From an uncultured Prevotellaceae bacterium (GTDB taxonomy: Bacteria > Bacteroidota > Bacteroidia > Bacteroidales > Bacteroidaceae), in NCBI GenBank assembly GCA_902774925.1, contig CACYKE010000019.1, positions 1 to 43,824 on the forward strand: 43,824 nt of DNA, read 5' to 3'. The translations under genes and the position numbers were made by a program. Every line of letters begins with the position of its first letter. Position 1 is the first letter of the stretch. Below, in pieces: positions 1 to 7,365 of this stretch. Under the pieces are notes generated by a model, which did no database searches, was not told the DNA's origin, and saw nothing but the letters and a program-made list of their open reading frames with translations.

Positions 1-73
1 AACTCTTGGACGTCGCTACTTTCATTGGTATAGGGCTGATGCTAGGATCATGGGGAGTTAAGAACGATGTGTA
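1..73 (+). other. Possible 3' end of a gene entering from the left edge
   Basis: One plus-strand frame is open from the window edge and ends in TAA at 71-73. Its last 23 residues are strongly hydrophobic (LLDVATFIGIGLMLGS and on) like a membrane segment, and end in WGVKNDV. A second frame is open to a TAA at 58-60. A 21-codon hydrophilic frame starts at ATG 67-69, overlapping the first stop. With so little sequence I cannot say which is real or name a family. Confidence 0.2.
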
Positions 74-114
74 ATACAGAAACTTCAAAAAGTGATCAGA
101 ATGACCCCATGATC
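45..114. repeat. 11-bp perfect inverted repeat near the left edge
   Basis: GGATCATGGGG at 45-55 is the exact reverse complement of CCCCATGATCC at 104-114, with a 48-nt loop between. No T-tract follows, so this is not an ordinary terminator. The loop holds the stop of the possible partial gene at the window edge. It could be a protein-binding dyad or an RNA hairpin. Confidence 0.5.
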
Positions 115-168
115 CCTCAGGGCAATAGCTAATAATAAATGTTTTTATTCATATCGTTTCGTTATCGT

Positions 169-1635
169 TTATCTAGCGTCTTTCTTCGGTATGCGTTTCG
201 CAAGGTCGATGGCACCGGCGGGACAGACGATGCGGCAGAGGTGGCAACCGACGCACTTGGTGCCGATGATGCGGGGCTGGCGCGTGGCGCGGTCGAAGAC
301 GATGGCCTGATGGCCGCCGTCGTTGCATGACAGCTCGCAGCGGCCGCAGCCTACGCAACGCTCGCGGTCGATCTTGGGGAAGACAATGCTGTCGCGGTCG
401 AGGCTGCCCGCATTCGTGAAGATAGGAATCCTCTCGCCGACGAGGTCTGCAAGGTCGGTGACGCCCCGTTTCACCATGTAGCGGCGGAGACCGAGGATGA
501 GGTCGTCGATGATGCGATAGCCGTACTGCATGACGGCCGTACACACCTGGACGTTCCGGCATCCGAGCTGGATGAACTCCAGTGCGTCGCGCCATGTCTC
601 AATGCCGCCGATACCGCTGAAATGGGTGTTGCTGAAAATATGCTCCTTCGTCATTTCGAGGATGTGTCGCAGGGCGATAGGCTTGACGGCACGACCGGAA
701 TAGCCTGACACGGTGCGGTGACCTGAGACTTCGGCGTCGGGGGCCATGGTGACTGACTTGATGGTGTTGATGGCCGAGATGGCGTCAGCACCGCTTAAGT
801 ATGCAGCCAGAGCAGGCTGGAAGATGTTGGTGATATTGGGCGTCATCTTGGGGATGACGGGGATGTGGACATGGCGCTTGACGTAGGTGGTATAGACGGC
901 CACGAGTTCGGGAGACTGTCCGACGTCGCTACCCATGCCGGAAAGGCGCATCTGGGGACACGAGAAGTTCAACTCTACGGCATCGACACCGGCGCGCTCG
1001 ACCATCTCGGCCAGTTCAATCCATTGTTCCTCGGTCTGACCCATGATGCTGGCAATGACCACCTTCGTGGGGTAGTTCTGCTTCAGTCGGCGGAGGATGT
1101 CGAAGTCCATATCGACGGGATTCTCGCTCAACTGCTCCATATTGCGGAAGCCATAGAAGTCGCCGTGGATGCCGTTGCTATGGACGGCGTCAAAACGCGG
1201 AGACACCTCGCGGATCTCCTGCAGACAGATGGTCTTGTAGAACACGCCGGCCCATCCTGCGTCAAAGGCGCGCGCCACCATCTCGTAGTTGGTGCATACG
1301 GCCGACGAGGCGAGGAAGAAGGGATTCTCGCAACGGATGCCGCAGAAGTCGATGGCCAGGTCGGGATAATGCGTGTCGTCGACATCGTCGGGACTGATGG
1401 CATGGATGATGTCGCGGATGCGGATGGGGGGATTGTAGTGGATACAGGCCCGTTCGGCGGCTTCCAGGTCAGCGTCGGTACAATCGGCAACGAAGCGGAG
1501 GGCGGGCTTGTGGTTGTCAAAGCGGATGGCGCGCAGTGCGCGGGCAGGGTCGCCTGTCGGGCAGGCCTTTGTGCACGGTGCGTCCTGACATAGCAGGCAG
1601 CGGTTGGCTTCTTCGTAGATATTGAAACGTTTCAT
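169..1635 (-). CDS. preA: NAD-dependent dihydropyrimidine dehydrogenase subunit PreA-like, with extra N-terminal Fe-S segment
   Basis: A flavin and iron-sulfur enzyme that reduces uracil or thymine to the dihydro form, normally paired with the FAD/NAD subunit PreT. Residues 14-26 hold the Cys cluster CLLCQDAPCTKACP, typical of the N-terminus of PreT, GltD and eukaryotic DPD. Residues about 95-400 form the FMN-binding TIM barrel of the dihydroorotate dehydrogenase family and include the signature NFSCPQMR, whose Cys is the family's catalytic acid. The C-terminus has two 4Fe-4S ferredoxin motifs (CVGCGRCELSC and CVGCHLCRIVCP). At 488 residues it is longer than E. coli PreA (411), and the excess is the N-terminal Fe-S part. 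No preT is visible in the window, so its electron partner lies elsewhere or differs. It is the last gene of the minus-strand block. The family call is firm; the substrate is inferred. Confidence 0.9.
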   Translation of the reverse strand: MKRFNIYEEANRCLLCQDAPCTKACPTGDPARALRAIRFDNHKPALRFVADCTDADLEAAERACIHYNPPIRIRDIIHAISPDDVDDTHYPDLAIDFCGIRCENPFFLASSAVCTNYEMVARAFDAGWAGVFYKTICLQEIREVSPRFDAVHSNGIHGDFYGFRNMEQLSENPVDMDFDILRRLKQNYPTKVVIASIMGQTEEQWIELAEMVERAGVDAVELNFSCPQMRLSGMGSDVGQSPELVAVYTTYVKRHVHIPVIPKMTPNITNIFQPALAAYLSGADAISAINTIKSVTMAPDAEVSGHRTVSGYSGRAVKPIALRHILEMTKEHIFSNTHFSGIGGIETWRDALEFIQLGCRNVQVCTAVMQYGYRIIDDLILGLRRYMVKRGVTDLADLVGERIPIFTNAGSLDRDSIVFPKIDRERCVGCGRCELSCNDGGHQAIVFDRATRQPRIIGTKCVGCHLCRIVCPAGAIDLAKRIPKKDAR

Positions 1636-1649
1636 AGCTTGTTATGATT

Positions 1650-1757
1650 TTATTTAATCGCGACATTATTACCGTTGTAGATGTACAGGCCTTTAGCTTT
1701 TGGCTTTTGGCCGTTAGCTACTTTACGACCCTGCAGGTCATAATATGGGCTCGATTT
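1650..1757 (-). pseudogene. Orphan type IX secretion C-terminal sorting-tail fragment
   Basis: On the minus strand this frame is open from just after a TAA at 1758-1760 to a TAA at 1650-1652. It has no start codon and encodes about 35 residues beginning KSSPYYDLQGRKVANG and ending GLYIYNGNNVAIK. This matches the last strand-turn-strand of Prevotella-type Por secretion tails (YDLQGRKV, then KGxYIxNGKKVxIK). Real tails sit at the end of a large secreted protein, but here an unrelated stop lies directly upstream and the preceding gene ends in another frame. It therefore looks like the 3' stub of a deleted cargo gene. The tail's variable loop is made of the repeated word gccaaaa (1690-1719). Confidence 0.7.
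1690..1719 (-). repeat. Word-repeat tract, gccaaaa type
   Basis: On the minus strand the words run gctaac, ggccaaaa, gccaaaa, gctaaagg. The tract lies in the loop of the orphan sorting tail upstream of preA. The same word recurs at 38263-38289 and 38821-38855, more than 36 kb away. Confidence 0.6.
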
Positions 1758-1782
1758 TTATTTTACGTGACACGTTTACGAG

Positions 1783-2139
1783 TTACTGAAGAGAATTCTC
1801 CATCTCTTTGATGTATTTCTCTGTTTGTTTGGTTACGTACTCATGGAGTTTGCGGATGGATTTGCCATTAGTAATGCTATCCTTGTAGAGATCGATGAGC
1901 GCCTTATTCTGCTCAGTATAGAACTGAACGATTTCCTTATATAGGCCCGGCATTGCAGTAGCAGGGACATCACAGTTTTTTGCCAGTTGAATGAGCTCCT
2001 GATATTTCTTGTCCAGCTCTTTGTTTTGGCGGAGAAGCTGGTCTAAGAGGAGTACGATTTTGTCGCGGCTTCTAAAACCACTCAAATTATCACCAATCGC
2101 TTTATAGTTGGCCTTGAGGCTTTCAACAGTCATACCCAC
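1783..2139 (-). CDS. Small helical protein; probably the displaced C-terminal part of the upstream gene
   Basis: A frame of 118 residues from a GTG at 2139 (ATG alternative at 2133). It is rich in Lys, Glu, Leu and Gln, has no signal peptide, and has heptad-like helices (LLDQLLRQNKELDKKYQEL, then IRKLHEYVTKQTEKYIKEME), so a coiled coil is likely. I do not recognise it as a stand-alone family. The same frame is open a further 42 codons upstream to 2265, and that extension (including VDSIPEEFRVVDPQQNW) reads like real protein. It overlaps the end of the 2151-3140 gene in another frame. The simplest reading is that both were one gene of about 450 residues, now broken by a single-base indel between about 2151 and 2265. 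A small separate gene with overlapping translation is the alternative. Confidence 0.55.
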   Translation of the reverse strand: MGMTVESLKANYKAIGDNLSGFRSRDKIVLLLDQLLRQNKELDKKYQELIQLAKNCDVPATAMPGLYKEIVQFYTEQNKALIDLYKDSITNGKSIRKLHEYVTKQTEKYIKEMENSLQ

Positions 2140-2150
2140 CTGTTCAACCT

Positions 2151-3140
2151 TTATTTCAAGTTGTATCTTATGGACTGGTGAAAGCTTATCCCGCCAATTC
2201 TGCTGTGGGTCAACAACCCTGAATTCCTCGGGAATTGAATCGACGAGTAGCGGCCTACGCGGTTCTCATAGTCGCGATCCTCTTCGTACCAACCATTGTG
2301 TGTCGTGATGCGATAGGTCTCGCCAGGCACAAAGTCGAGGTTCGTCCATAACTTGCAGAGCGAGCCGTCGGGCATCACGGTACGGATACGACCCACCTTG
2401 GGCTTGTCGAGCTGCACACTGAAGCTGAAGCGTTTGTTCACCACAGGCATCGTTGCAACATAGGCATCGTCAGCCACATTGTCCAGTTCTTCAGCTGAAT
2501 CAGCCATATAGACCACATAAAGGGAATCGTTCAGGTCATAGCCCACACGTCCGTCAATCGTGAACGTGTTTTTATTGTCGCTCACGAGACTTGCTCCAGT
2601 CATGTTTTTCTCGTACATGTCAGGACGCAGCGAGGTAATCATATAGACGGTACCCGCGACATTATTATTCTTGGTTTCTTCCCACACGATGGCGTATGCA
2701 TCGCGCAACTGCGGGTTGTCAGGGTTCTTGCAGCACATGAACCACATCTCCTGCTTACTATTGGTGCGAATACGTACATCCTTGCTCTTCTGTCCGTTGT
2801 TAGTCACCACCTTCAGGGTGAATAGTTCTGTATTGCCTGGCAGCAGGTGCATGTATTGATACGACAAAGGCTCATCATCGCGGAATCCGATGGGTATGCT
2901 CCACAGGTCTTCTTTCTCACAGGTGAATGGTGCGATGCGTTCACTTGCCTCAACAAGACCTGTTTCAGGATTTTTGATGACGGACAGTGTCTGGCCTCCC
3001 TCCTCAGCATAAAATGCGATGATACCTTCCAGACTCCGGATGACACTCTCTGCCTTCTTCTGCGGGGTAGCCGTAGGATCGGCACTGGCGGTTGTTATGG
3101 CGCTGCAAGCTATAAGCAGCATGATAAAAAAGCGTTTCAT
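2151..3140 (-). CDS. Secreted DUF4369-like protein, C-terminus probably frameshifted
   Basis: 329 residues beginning with a short signal peptide (MKRFFIMLLIACSAITTASA). Residues about 25-180 are not recognised. From about residue 190 the segment FTIDGRVGYDLNDSLYVVYM, followed by a KRFSFSVQLDKP strand and a PGETYRIT turn, resembles the DUF4369 beta-sandwich of Bacteroidota periplasmic proteins. After NRVGR (about residue 295) the frame runs into an atypical Arg/Ser-rich tail, while an adjacent frame continues with convincing sequence into the 1783-2139 frame. It begins 7 nt after the anti-sigma-like gene and is the third gene of the ECF operon, so it is likely the envelope target or effector of that regulon. 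Its molecular function is unknown. Confidence 0.65.
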   Translation of the reverse strand: MKRFFIMLLIACSAITTASADPTATPQKKAESVIRSLEGIIAFYAEEGGQTLSVIKNPETGLVEASERIAPFTCEKEDLWSIPIGFRDDEPLSYQYMHLLPGNTELFTLKVVTNNGQKSKDVRIRTNSKQEMWFMCCKNPDNPQLRDAYAIVWEETKNNNVAGTVYMITSLRPDMYEKNMTGASLVSDNKNTFTIDGRVGYDLNDSLYVVYMADSAEELDNVADDAYVATMPVVNKRFSFSVQLDKPKVGRIRTVMPDGSLCKLWTNLDFVPGETYRITTHNGWYEEDRDYENRVGRYSSIQFPRNSGLLTHSRIGGISFHQSIRYNLK

Positions 3141-3147
3141 ATGATTC

Positions 3148-3837
3148 TTATTTTTGAGCTGTTTGTTCTAAATTGTATTTTGCAATCTCAAGTTCCAGTT
3201 GCGCCCATTTCAGGTAGGCTTCGTTGGCCTGCTTCTTCATCAGGGCGAGCTCCTCGGGAGTGTATTTGTAGTTCTCCGGACGGGTTATCGGGATGTCGCG
3301 TTCGGTCAGCGTTACCATCTTTTCCTGAGGCTTTGCGGTCTCGGCAACAGCCAACTCCTTGTTGACTTCTTCGACAGCAGGCAGCGTTGTGGTTTCGGCT
3401 GTTGGAGTCGGAGTCGTTTTCGCATCCTGTGCCAGGAGGGCAGCGTCGCGTTTCACGACGGTGGTTTTCACCTTTGTCCCTTTTGCCTTGACTGGGGTGG
3501 CTACTGGCGCTGGAGTTTCGGTTTCCACCTTTGCCACAGAGTTTTCTTCCACCTTATTTATATTAGCAGGCTGCTCGATGACCGTATTCTCCGCAACGAC
3601 ATCCGTTGTTGTCGCCCTGGGCGGCATGAGCCATATCACCATGATGCCAGCCACACAAGCAGCAGCAATCCAAGGCCAGTCGATGCGACGTGGCTGCTTC
3701 TGTTCTTTGGCCATGCGCTGCATCAGTCGTTCGTTGAGGTCAGCAGGCATCTGCGGACGTTCTGCTTCATTCATCTCGAGGGCGTTGCGCAGGTTCGCGT
3801 CCGTCTGTCTGAAAGCATTGATTTTCTCCTCTGTCAT
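3148..3837 (-). CDS. Anti-sigma-factor-like single-pass membrane protein
   Basis: 229 residues. The N-terminal 50 residues are charged and cytoplasmic in character. One membrane helix follows at about 54-72 (WPWIAAACVAGIMVIWLMPP), then a long low-complexity periplasmic stretch rich in Thr, Val, Pro and Ala (about 75-175), and a C-terminal helix containing YTPEELALMKKQANEAYLKW. This cytoplasm-helix-periplasm layout directly after an ECF sigma gene is typical of anti-sigma factors, although no zinc-binding HxxxCxxC motif is visible. Its start codon overlaps the sigma stop by 4 nt (ATGA), so the two are translationally coupled and probably made in fixed ratio. The role is inferred from context and topology. 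Confidence 0.65.
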   Translation of the reverse strand: MTEEKINAFRQTDANLRNALEMNEAERPQMPADLNERLMQRMAKEQKQPRRIDWPWIAAACVAGIMVIWLMPPRATTTDVVAENTVIEQPANINKVEENSVAKVETETPAPVATPVKAKGTKVKTTVVKRDAALLAQDAKTTPTPTAETTTLPAVEEVNKELAVAETAKPQEKMVTLTERDIPITRPENYKYTPEELALMKKQANEAYLKWAQLELEIAKYNLEQTAQK

Positions 3838-4391
3838 GATAGCAACATTTTGATGATTTTACATATTTTCTTTCTCGTTCTGCTGAGCTTCGAGGCCACC
3901 GTCGTAGGTATCGACTCTGTGACGTAGGCTATCTCTTTCAGGCTCATCTCTTCGTAGTAGAACATCGTGACGATGGCTCGTTCCTCAGGTGGCAGATGCT
4001 TCAACGCTGCACGAATCAACTGTACCATTTCTTCGTTGGCATGTCCCAGTGTCTCTTCCACTTCCGCATCCGACAGTTGCTCGGCCCTACCCTCGCGGTC
4101 TTCGAAGTAAATCACCGGTTGGCGCTTATGCCTCAGCCACGTGACGGCCTCGTTGTAGGCTATGCGTGATATCCACGTACGGAGTGCTGACTTCTCTACG
4201 TCGTATGTCGCGATGTTTCTGAACACTTTCACAAACACGTCCTGATACACCTCCTCGGCATCCTCTGCGGCTGGCAACATCCTCGCTACCATTGCGAAGA
4301 CCTCGTTACCATAGCGTTCGAGCGCCTGTCGTTGGGCTTTGGGACTTTGTTCACGCAGTCCCCTTATCAGGTCTATGTCTATTTCAGCCAT
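3834..4391 (-). CDS. ECF-family RNA polymerase sigma factor
   Basis: 185 residues, normal for an ECF (group 4) sigma-70. Region 2 spans about 20-95 and includes the core-binding and -10-recognition helices (AEEVYQDVFVKVFRNI, LRTWISRIAYNEAVTWLRHKR). A short acidic linker follows. Region 4 spans about 130-180 (LPPEERAIVTMFYYEEMSLKEIA and the helix-turn-helix TTVASKLSRTRKKI). There is no region 3. It is first in a three-gene unit with an anti-sigma-like protein (4-nt overlap) and a secreted protein, the usual arrangement for an envelope-signal regulon. The 95-nt leader has an A/T homopolymer stretch (4456-4478) but no clear TAnnTTTG box, which would fit autoregulation. Confidence 0.9.
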   Translation of the reverse strand: MAEIDIDLIRGLREQSPKAQRQALERYGNEVFAMVARMLPAAEDAEEVYQDVFVKVFRNIATYDVEKSALRTWISRIAYNEAVTWLRHKRQPVIYFEDREGRAEQLSDAEVEETLGHANEEMVQLIRAALKHLPPEERAIVTMFYYEEMSLKEIAYVTESIPTTVASKLSRTRKKICKIIKMLLS

Positions 4392-4487
4392 TCGATTTTT
4401 TTTCTTATCTACTCATATATACGACGCCAATCTTTAAAACATTGCAGTAAGCATGAAAAAAAAAATAAAAAAAAGGCAATTTTCTTT

Positions 4488-6305
4488 TTAGACTGGACGG
4501 GTGGCGGCGTAGAGCCATTGGCGGTCGGAGTCGTCAAGATGGGGTGAGAGGCGGTCGAAGACCATTTGGTGGTAGTCGTTGAGCCACGTGCGCTCGTTGT
4601 CGGTGAGCAGTGTGACGTCGACGGGTGTGGTGTCGATGGGACAGAGCGTCAGTGTCTCGAACTGGAGGAAACGTCCGAATTCGGTTTCCATATACGGCTG
4701 GACAAGCAGGACATTCTCGATGCGGACGCCAAAACGGCCTTCGAGATAGATGCCTGGCTCGTCGGTAACGGTCATACCGGCATGGAAGGGTGCTGGGCGA
4801 TATTCCATGCGAATCTGATGAGGGCCTTCGTGGACGTTCAGATAGGAACCGACGCCGTGACCTGTGCCATGCAGGAAATTGAGACCGCTTTTCCACAGTC
4901 CTCTGCGGGCAACGGCGTCGAGCTGGGTGCCACTGGCACCGTCGGGGAACTTGAGCATCTGCAACTGGATATGACCTTTCAACACGAGGGTGTAGATGCG
5001 ACGCTGTTCGTCGGTAACGGGTCCGAGGGCAATAGTGCGCGTGATGTCCGTCGTGCCGTCCATATACTGTGCTCCGCTATCGAGCAACAGCAGACCTTCA
5101 GGTTTCAGCGGAACGTCCGTCTCTGGCGTCGCCTCGTAATGCACGATGGCACCATGAGCCTGATAGCCCGCAATGGTGTCGAACGAAAGGCCCTGATACA
5201 AGGGCTGCTCGGCACGCAGGGCGGTGAGTTTCTGGTCGACGCTTATCTCCGTCTGGCCACCAGCCTCAACGGCAGGCTTCAGCCACCGCAGGAAACGCAC
5301 GAGGGCCACTCCGTCGCGAATCATGGCTTGCCGAAAGCCACGCTGTTCGGCATCGTTTTTGACGGCCTTCATCATCGGCACGGGTGAAGAAGCCTGTAAG
5401 AGGTGAGAGGTAAGAGGTGAGAGGTGAGAGTTAATTTCATTGGGTTGAATGACCTGCATCAGGGTGTGGCTTACCTCGTCGGGGTCGGCCAGGATGTTGT
5501 ATTCGGGATAACGTCGAAGTCCCTCAGCGACAGCGGTATAAGGAGCTGTGGCAACGCCGCTAGCAGTCAGATGCTGACGTGCTTCGGCGGTGAGCTTCTC
5601 TTCATGGACGAAAAGCGTTGCCGACTGCGTGCTGATGAGCAGATAGCTGATGAACACAGGATTGCAGTGGACGTCGCTACCACGAAGATTCAGCGTCCAG
5701 GCGATATCGTCCAACGAAGCCATGAGCATGCCGTCGGCATGTTGCTCACGCAGCGCCTTTCGGATGCGTGACAGCTTGGAGAGTGTATCCTCTCCTGCGT
5801 ACTCTATAGGCTGGGGAACAATGGGACGCATGGGAATTGGCGGACGATTGGTCCAGATGCGCTGCAGGGGGTCGAAATTGGTGCGCAGGGTGAGTCCGCC
5901 GTGCTGACGCAGTTCGGACGTCAGTTGCTGAACGTCGTTGGCCGTGCAGTCCATGCCGTAGAGCCCGACCTCTTTGTCGTTTTCGTCTGCCAGTTGCTTG
6001 CCGAGCCATTCGGCAATGGTGGGCGTGTCCTCTATCCTCTCGCGCATCAGCTGGTATTCAGTGCCCTCCAATTGCTGGGCGGCAGCAATGAAATAGCGTG
6101 AGTCCGTCCAAAGAGCCGCAGCATGGAGCGTTACGACTGCCGTGCCTGCCGAGCCGTTGAAACCACTGATCCACTCGCGACCCTTCCAGTGGTCGGCCGT
6201 GTATTCACTATTGTGCGGGTCGGTGCTGGGAAAAATGAATGCACCGAGGTGTTCGCGTCGCATTTCTTCACGCAGAGCGTCTAATCTTTGGGCTATTTTA
6301 TCCAT
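4488..6305 (-). CDS. pepP: Aminopeptidase P family protein (Xaa-Pro aminopeptidase, M24B)
   Basis: Cytosolic metallopeptidase that removes an N-terminal residue preceding proline. 605 residues, the length of the three-domain aminopeptidase P1 type. Two creatinase-like N-terminal domains (about 1-300) precede a pita-bread catalytic domain (about 310-540). Metal ligands are visible: the Asp pair in LLDSGAQYMDGTTDITRT, His in HGTGHGVGSYLNVHEGP, Glu in TDEPGIYLEGRFGVRIEN, and a second Glu in the same segment (RIEN). The odd part is residues about 291-303 (NSHLSPLTSHLLQ), encoded by a repeated agaggtgag/agaggtaag word just before the catalytic domain; it reads as an in-frame linker insertion. The start at 6305 abuts another word tract. 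The gene is monocistronic and divergent from the T9SS operon. Confidence 0.92.
   Translation of the reverse strand: MDKIAQRLDALREEMRREHLGAFIFPSTDPHNSEYTADHWKGREWISGFNGSAGTAVVTLHAAALWTDSRYFIAAAQQLEGTEYQLMRERIEDTPTIAEWLGKQLADENDKEVGLYGMDCTANDVQQLTSELRQHGGLTLRTNFDPLQRIWTNRPPIPMRPIVPQPIEYAGEDTLSKLSRIRKALREQHADGMLMASLDDIAWTLNLRGSDVHCNPVFISYLLISTQSATLFVHEEKLTAEARQHLTASGVATAPYTAVAEGLRRYPEYNILADPDEVSHTLMQVIQPNEINSHLSPLTSHLLQASSPVPMMKAVKNDAEQRGFRQAMIRDGVALVRFLRWLKPAVEAGGQTEISVDQKLTALRAEQPLYQGLSFDTIAGYQAHGAIVHYEATPETDVPLKPEGLLLLDSGAQYMDGTTDITRTIALGPVTDEQRRIYTLVLKGHIQLQMLKFPDGASGTQLDAVARRGLWKSGLNFLHGTGHGVGSYLNVHEGPHQIRMEYRPAPFHAGMTVTDEPGIYLEGRFGVRIENVLLVQPYMETEFGRFLQFETLTLCPIDTTPVDVTLLTDNERTWLNDYHQMVFDRLSPHLDDSDRQWLYAATRPV
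5396..5433 (-). repeat. In-frame word-repeat tract inside pepP
   Basis: On the plus strand the words agaggtgag, aggtaag, aggtgag and aggtgagag follow one another. The 19-mer AAGAGGTGAGAGGTGAGAG (5412-5430) occurs again, inverted relative to the coding direction, inside the P-ATPase at 43140-43158. The tract encodes a linker at residues about 291-303 and preserves the frame. Confidence 0.75.
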
Positions 6306-6340
6306 TGAACTTGAATCTTGAAACTTGAAACATGAAACTT
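6303..6340. repeat. Word-repeat tract, cttgaa type, at the pepP start
   Basis: Plus-strand words: cattgaa, cttgaat, cttgaaa, cttgaaa, catgaaa. The tract begins at the pepP start codon and fills its leader, between the divergent pepP and porP genes. The word resembles the ttgaaca tract at porP/porK. Confidence 0.65.
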
Positions 6341-6375
6341 TTTCGGTGCGAAGTTACGAAAAAAAACAATAATAT

Positions 6376-7338
6376 ATGATATTTCGCGTTATTAATTACG
6401 TGTTTGGACGTAAAATAGCGCTTCTGAGCCTGTTGTTGACGATGCTGACAAGAGCTTCTGCACAACAGGACGTTTCCTTCGCTCACTATTGGGCGTTGGA
6501 ACCGTCGTTTAATCCTGCTGCCATCGGAAAGCAGCAGCTGATCAACGTGACGGGAGCCTACGCCATGAGCATGGCAGGATTTGAGAACAATCCCAAGACG
6601 ATGTTTATCGCAGGCGACATGCCTATCTATCTGCTGAACGGCTATCATGGCGTGGGCCTGCAACTGATGAGCGACGACATCGGACTGTTTAAGCACCAGC
6701 GTCTGACGGCACAATATGCCTATAAGTGTCAAATGTTTGGAGGCACGCTGAGTATTGGTATTCAGGCTGGAATGCTGAACGAGAAATTCAAGGGTAGCGG
6801 GCTGGATTTGGAAGAGACCGACGACCCTGCGTTTACCAAGACTGACGAGACGGGCAACGCGCTGGATATGGCCGCCGGACTCTATTACCAGCACCGTCAG
6901 TGGTACGCCGGAGTATCGGTGTCGCATGCCACTGCTCCATCGATAGAATTGGGTACTCGGTCAATAATTGATATAGCAAGAACGTATTATTTGACCGGCG
7001 GATACAATATTCGGCTGCATAATCCGTTTATAACAATACACCCATCTGTGTTAGCGCGTACTGACGGGACGGCTTACAGAGTGGATGTGACGACGCGTGT
7101 AAAGTACAGCTACGAGAAGCGTATGTTGTATGCAGGAGTGGCCTACAGCCCGACAAATTCGGTGACGGCACTCATTGGCGGAAACTTTCACGGCATCTGT
7201 CTTGGCTACAGCTACGAGGCCTATACGTCGGCTCTTAGTTTCAAACATGGAAGTCATGAGCTGTTCGTGGGTTATCAGACGGAGCTGAACCTCGTGAAGA
7301 AGGGTCGTAACAGACACCAGAGCGTGAGGGTACTTTGA
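6376..7338 (+). CDS. porP: Type IX secretion system membrane protein PorP/SprF family
   Basis: 320 residues with an N-terminal signal peptide ending near RASAQQD. The mature start, with FAHYWALEPSFNPAAIG, is the hallmark of PorP/SprF proteins: an outer-membrane barrel in which an early Asn-Pro-Ala segment precedes alternating strands. The rest is a run of amphipathic beta-strands such as GLYYQHRQWYAGVSVSHA and GIQAGMLNEKF. PorP/SprF works with the T9SS and in some systems anchors substrates or partner proteins at the surface. It is the first gene of porP-K-L-M-N, the classic Bacteroidota order. Its stop codon (7336-7338) lies inside a repeated ttgaaca word. The ATG at 6376 is the first start in frame that gives a complete signal peptide. 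Confidence 0.9.
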   Translation: MIFRVINYVFGRKIALLSLLLTMLTRASAQQDVSFAHYWALEPSFNPAAIGKQQLINVTGAYAMSMAGFENNPKTMFIAGDMPIYLLNGYHGVGLQLMSDDIGLFKHQRLTAQYAYKCQMFGGTLSIGIQAGMLNEKFKGSGLDLEETDDPAFTKTDETGNALDMAAGLYYQHRQWYAGVSVSHATAPSIELGTRSIIDIARTYYLTGGYNIRLHNPFITIHPSVLARTDGTAYRVDVTTRVKYSYEKRMLYAGVAYSPTNSVTALIGGNFHGICLGYSYEAYTSALSFKHGSHELFVGYQTELNLVKKGRNRHQSVRVL

Positions 7339-7352
7339 ACATTGAACATTGA
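7335..7352 (+). repeat. Word-repeat tract, ttgaaca type, at the porP/porK seam
   Basis: ttgaac, attgaac, attga run through the porP stop codon into the porK leader. The tract creates a spurious TTG start at 7342 upstream of the true porK ATG. Confidence 0.6.
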
Positions 7353-7365
7353 TAAAAACGAAGAT

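Noticed and set aside
139-330. Plus-strand reading frame opposite preA
   Set aside because: It is antisense to the well-supported C-terminal ferredoxin domain of preA, has low-complexity Asp/Gly/Ala content, and matches no family; a shadow frame.
4456-4478. Poly-A/T run upstream of the first ECF sigma gene as a terminator
   Set aside because: No stable stem precedes it on either strand; noted only as an AT-rich leader.
7342-7365. Upstream TTG start for porK
   Set aside because: It adds a hydrophilic leader encoded by the word-repeat tract and displaces the lipoprotein signal; ATG 7366 gives a correct lipobox.
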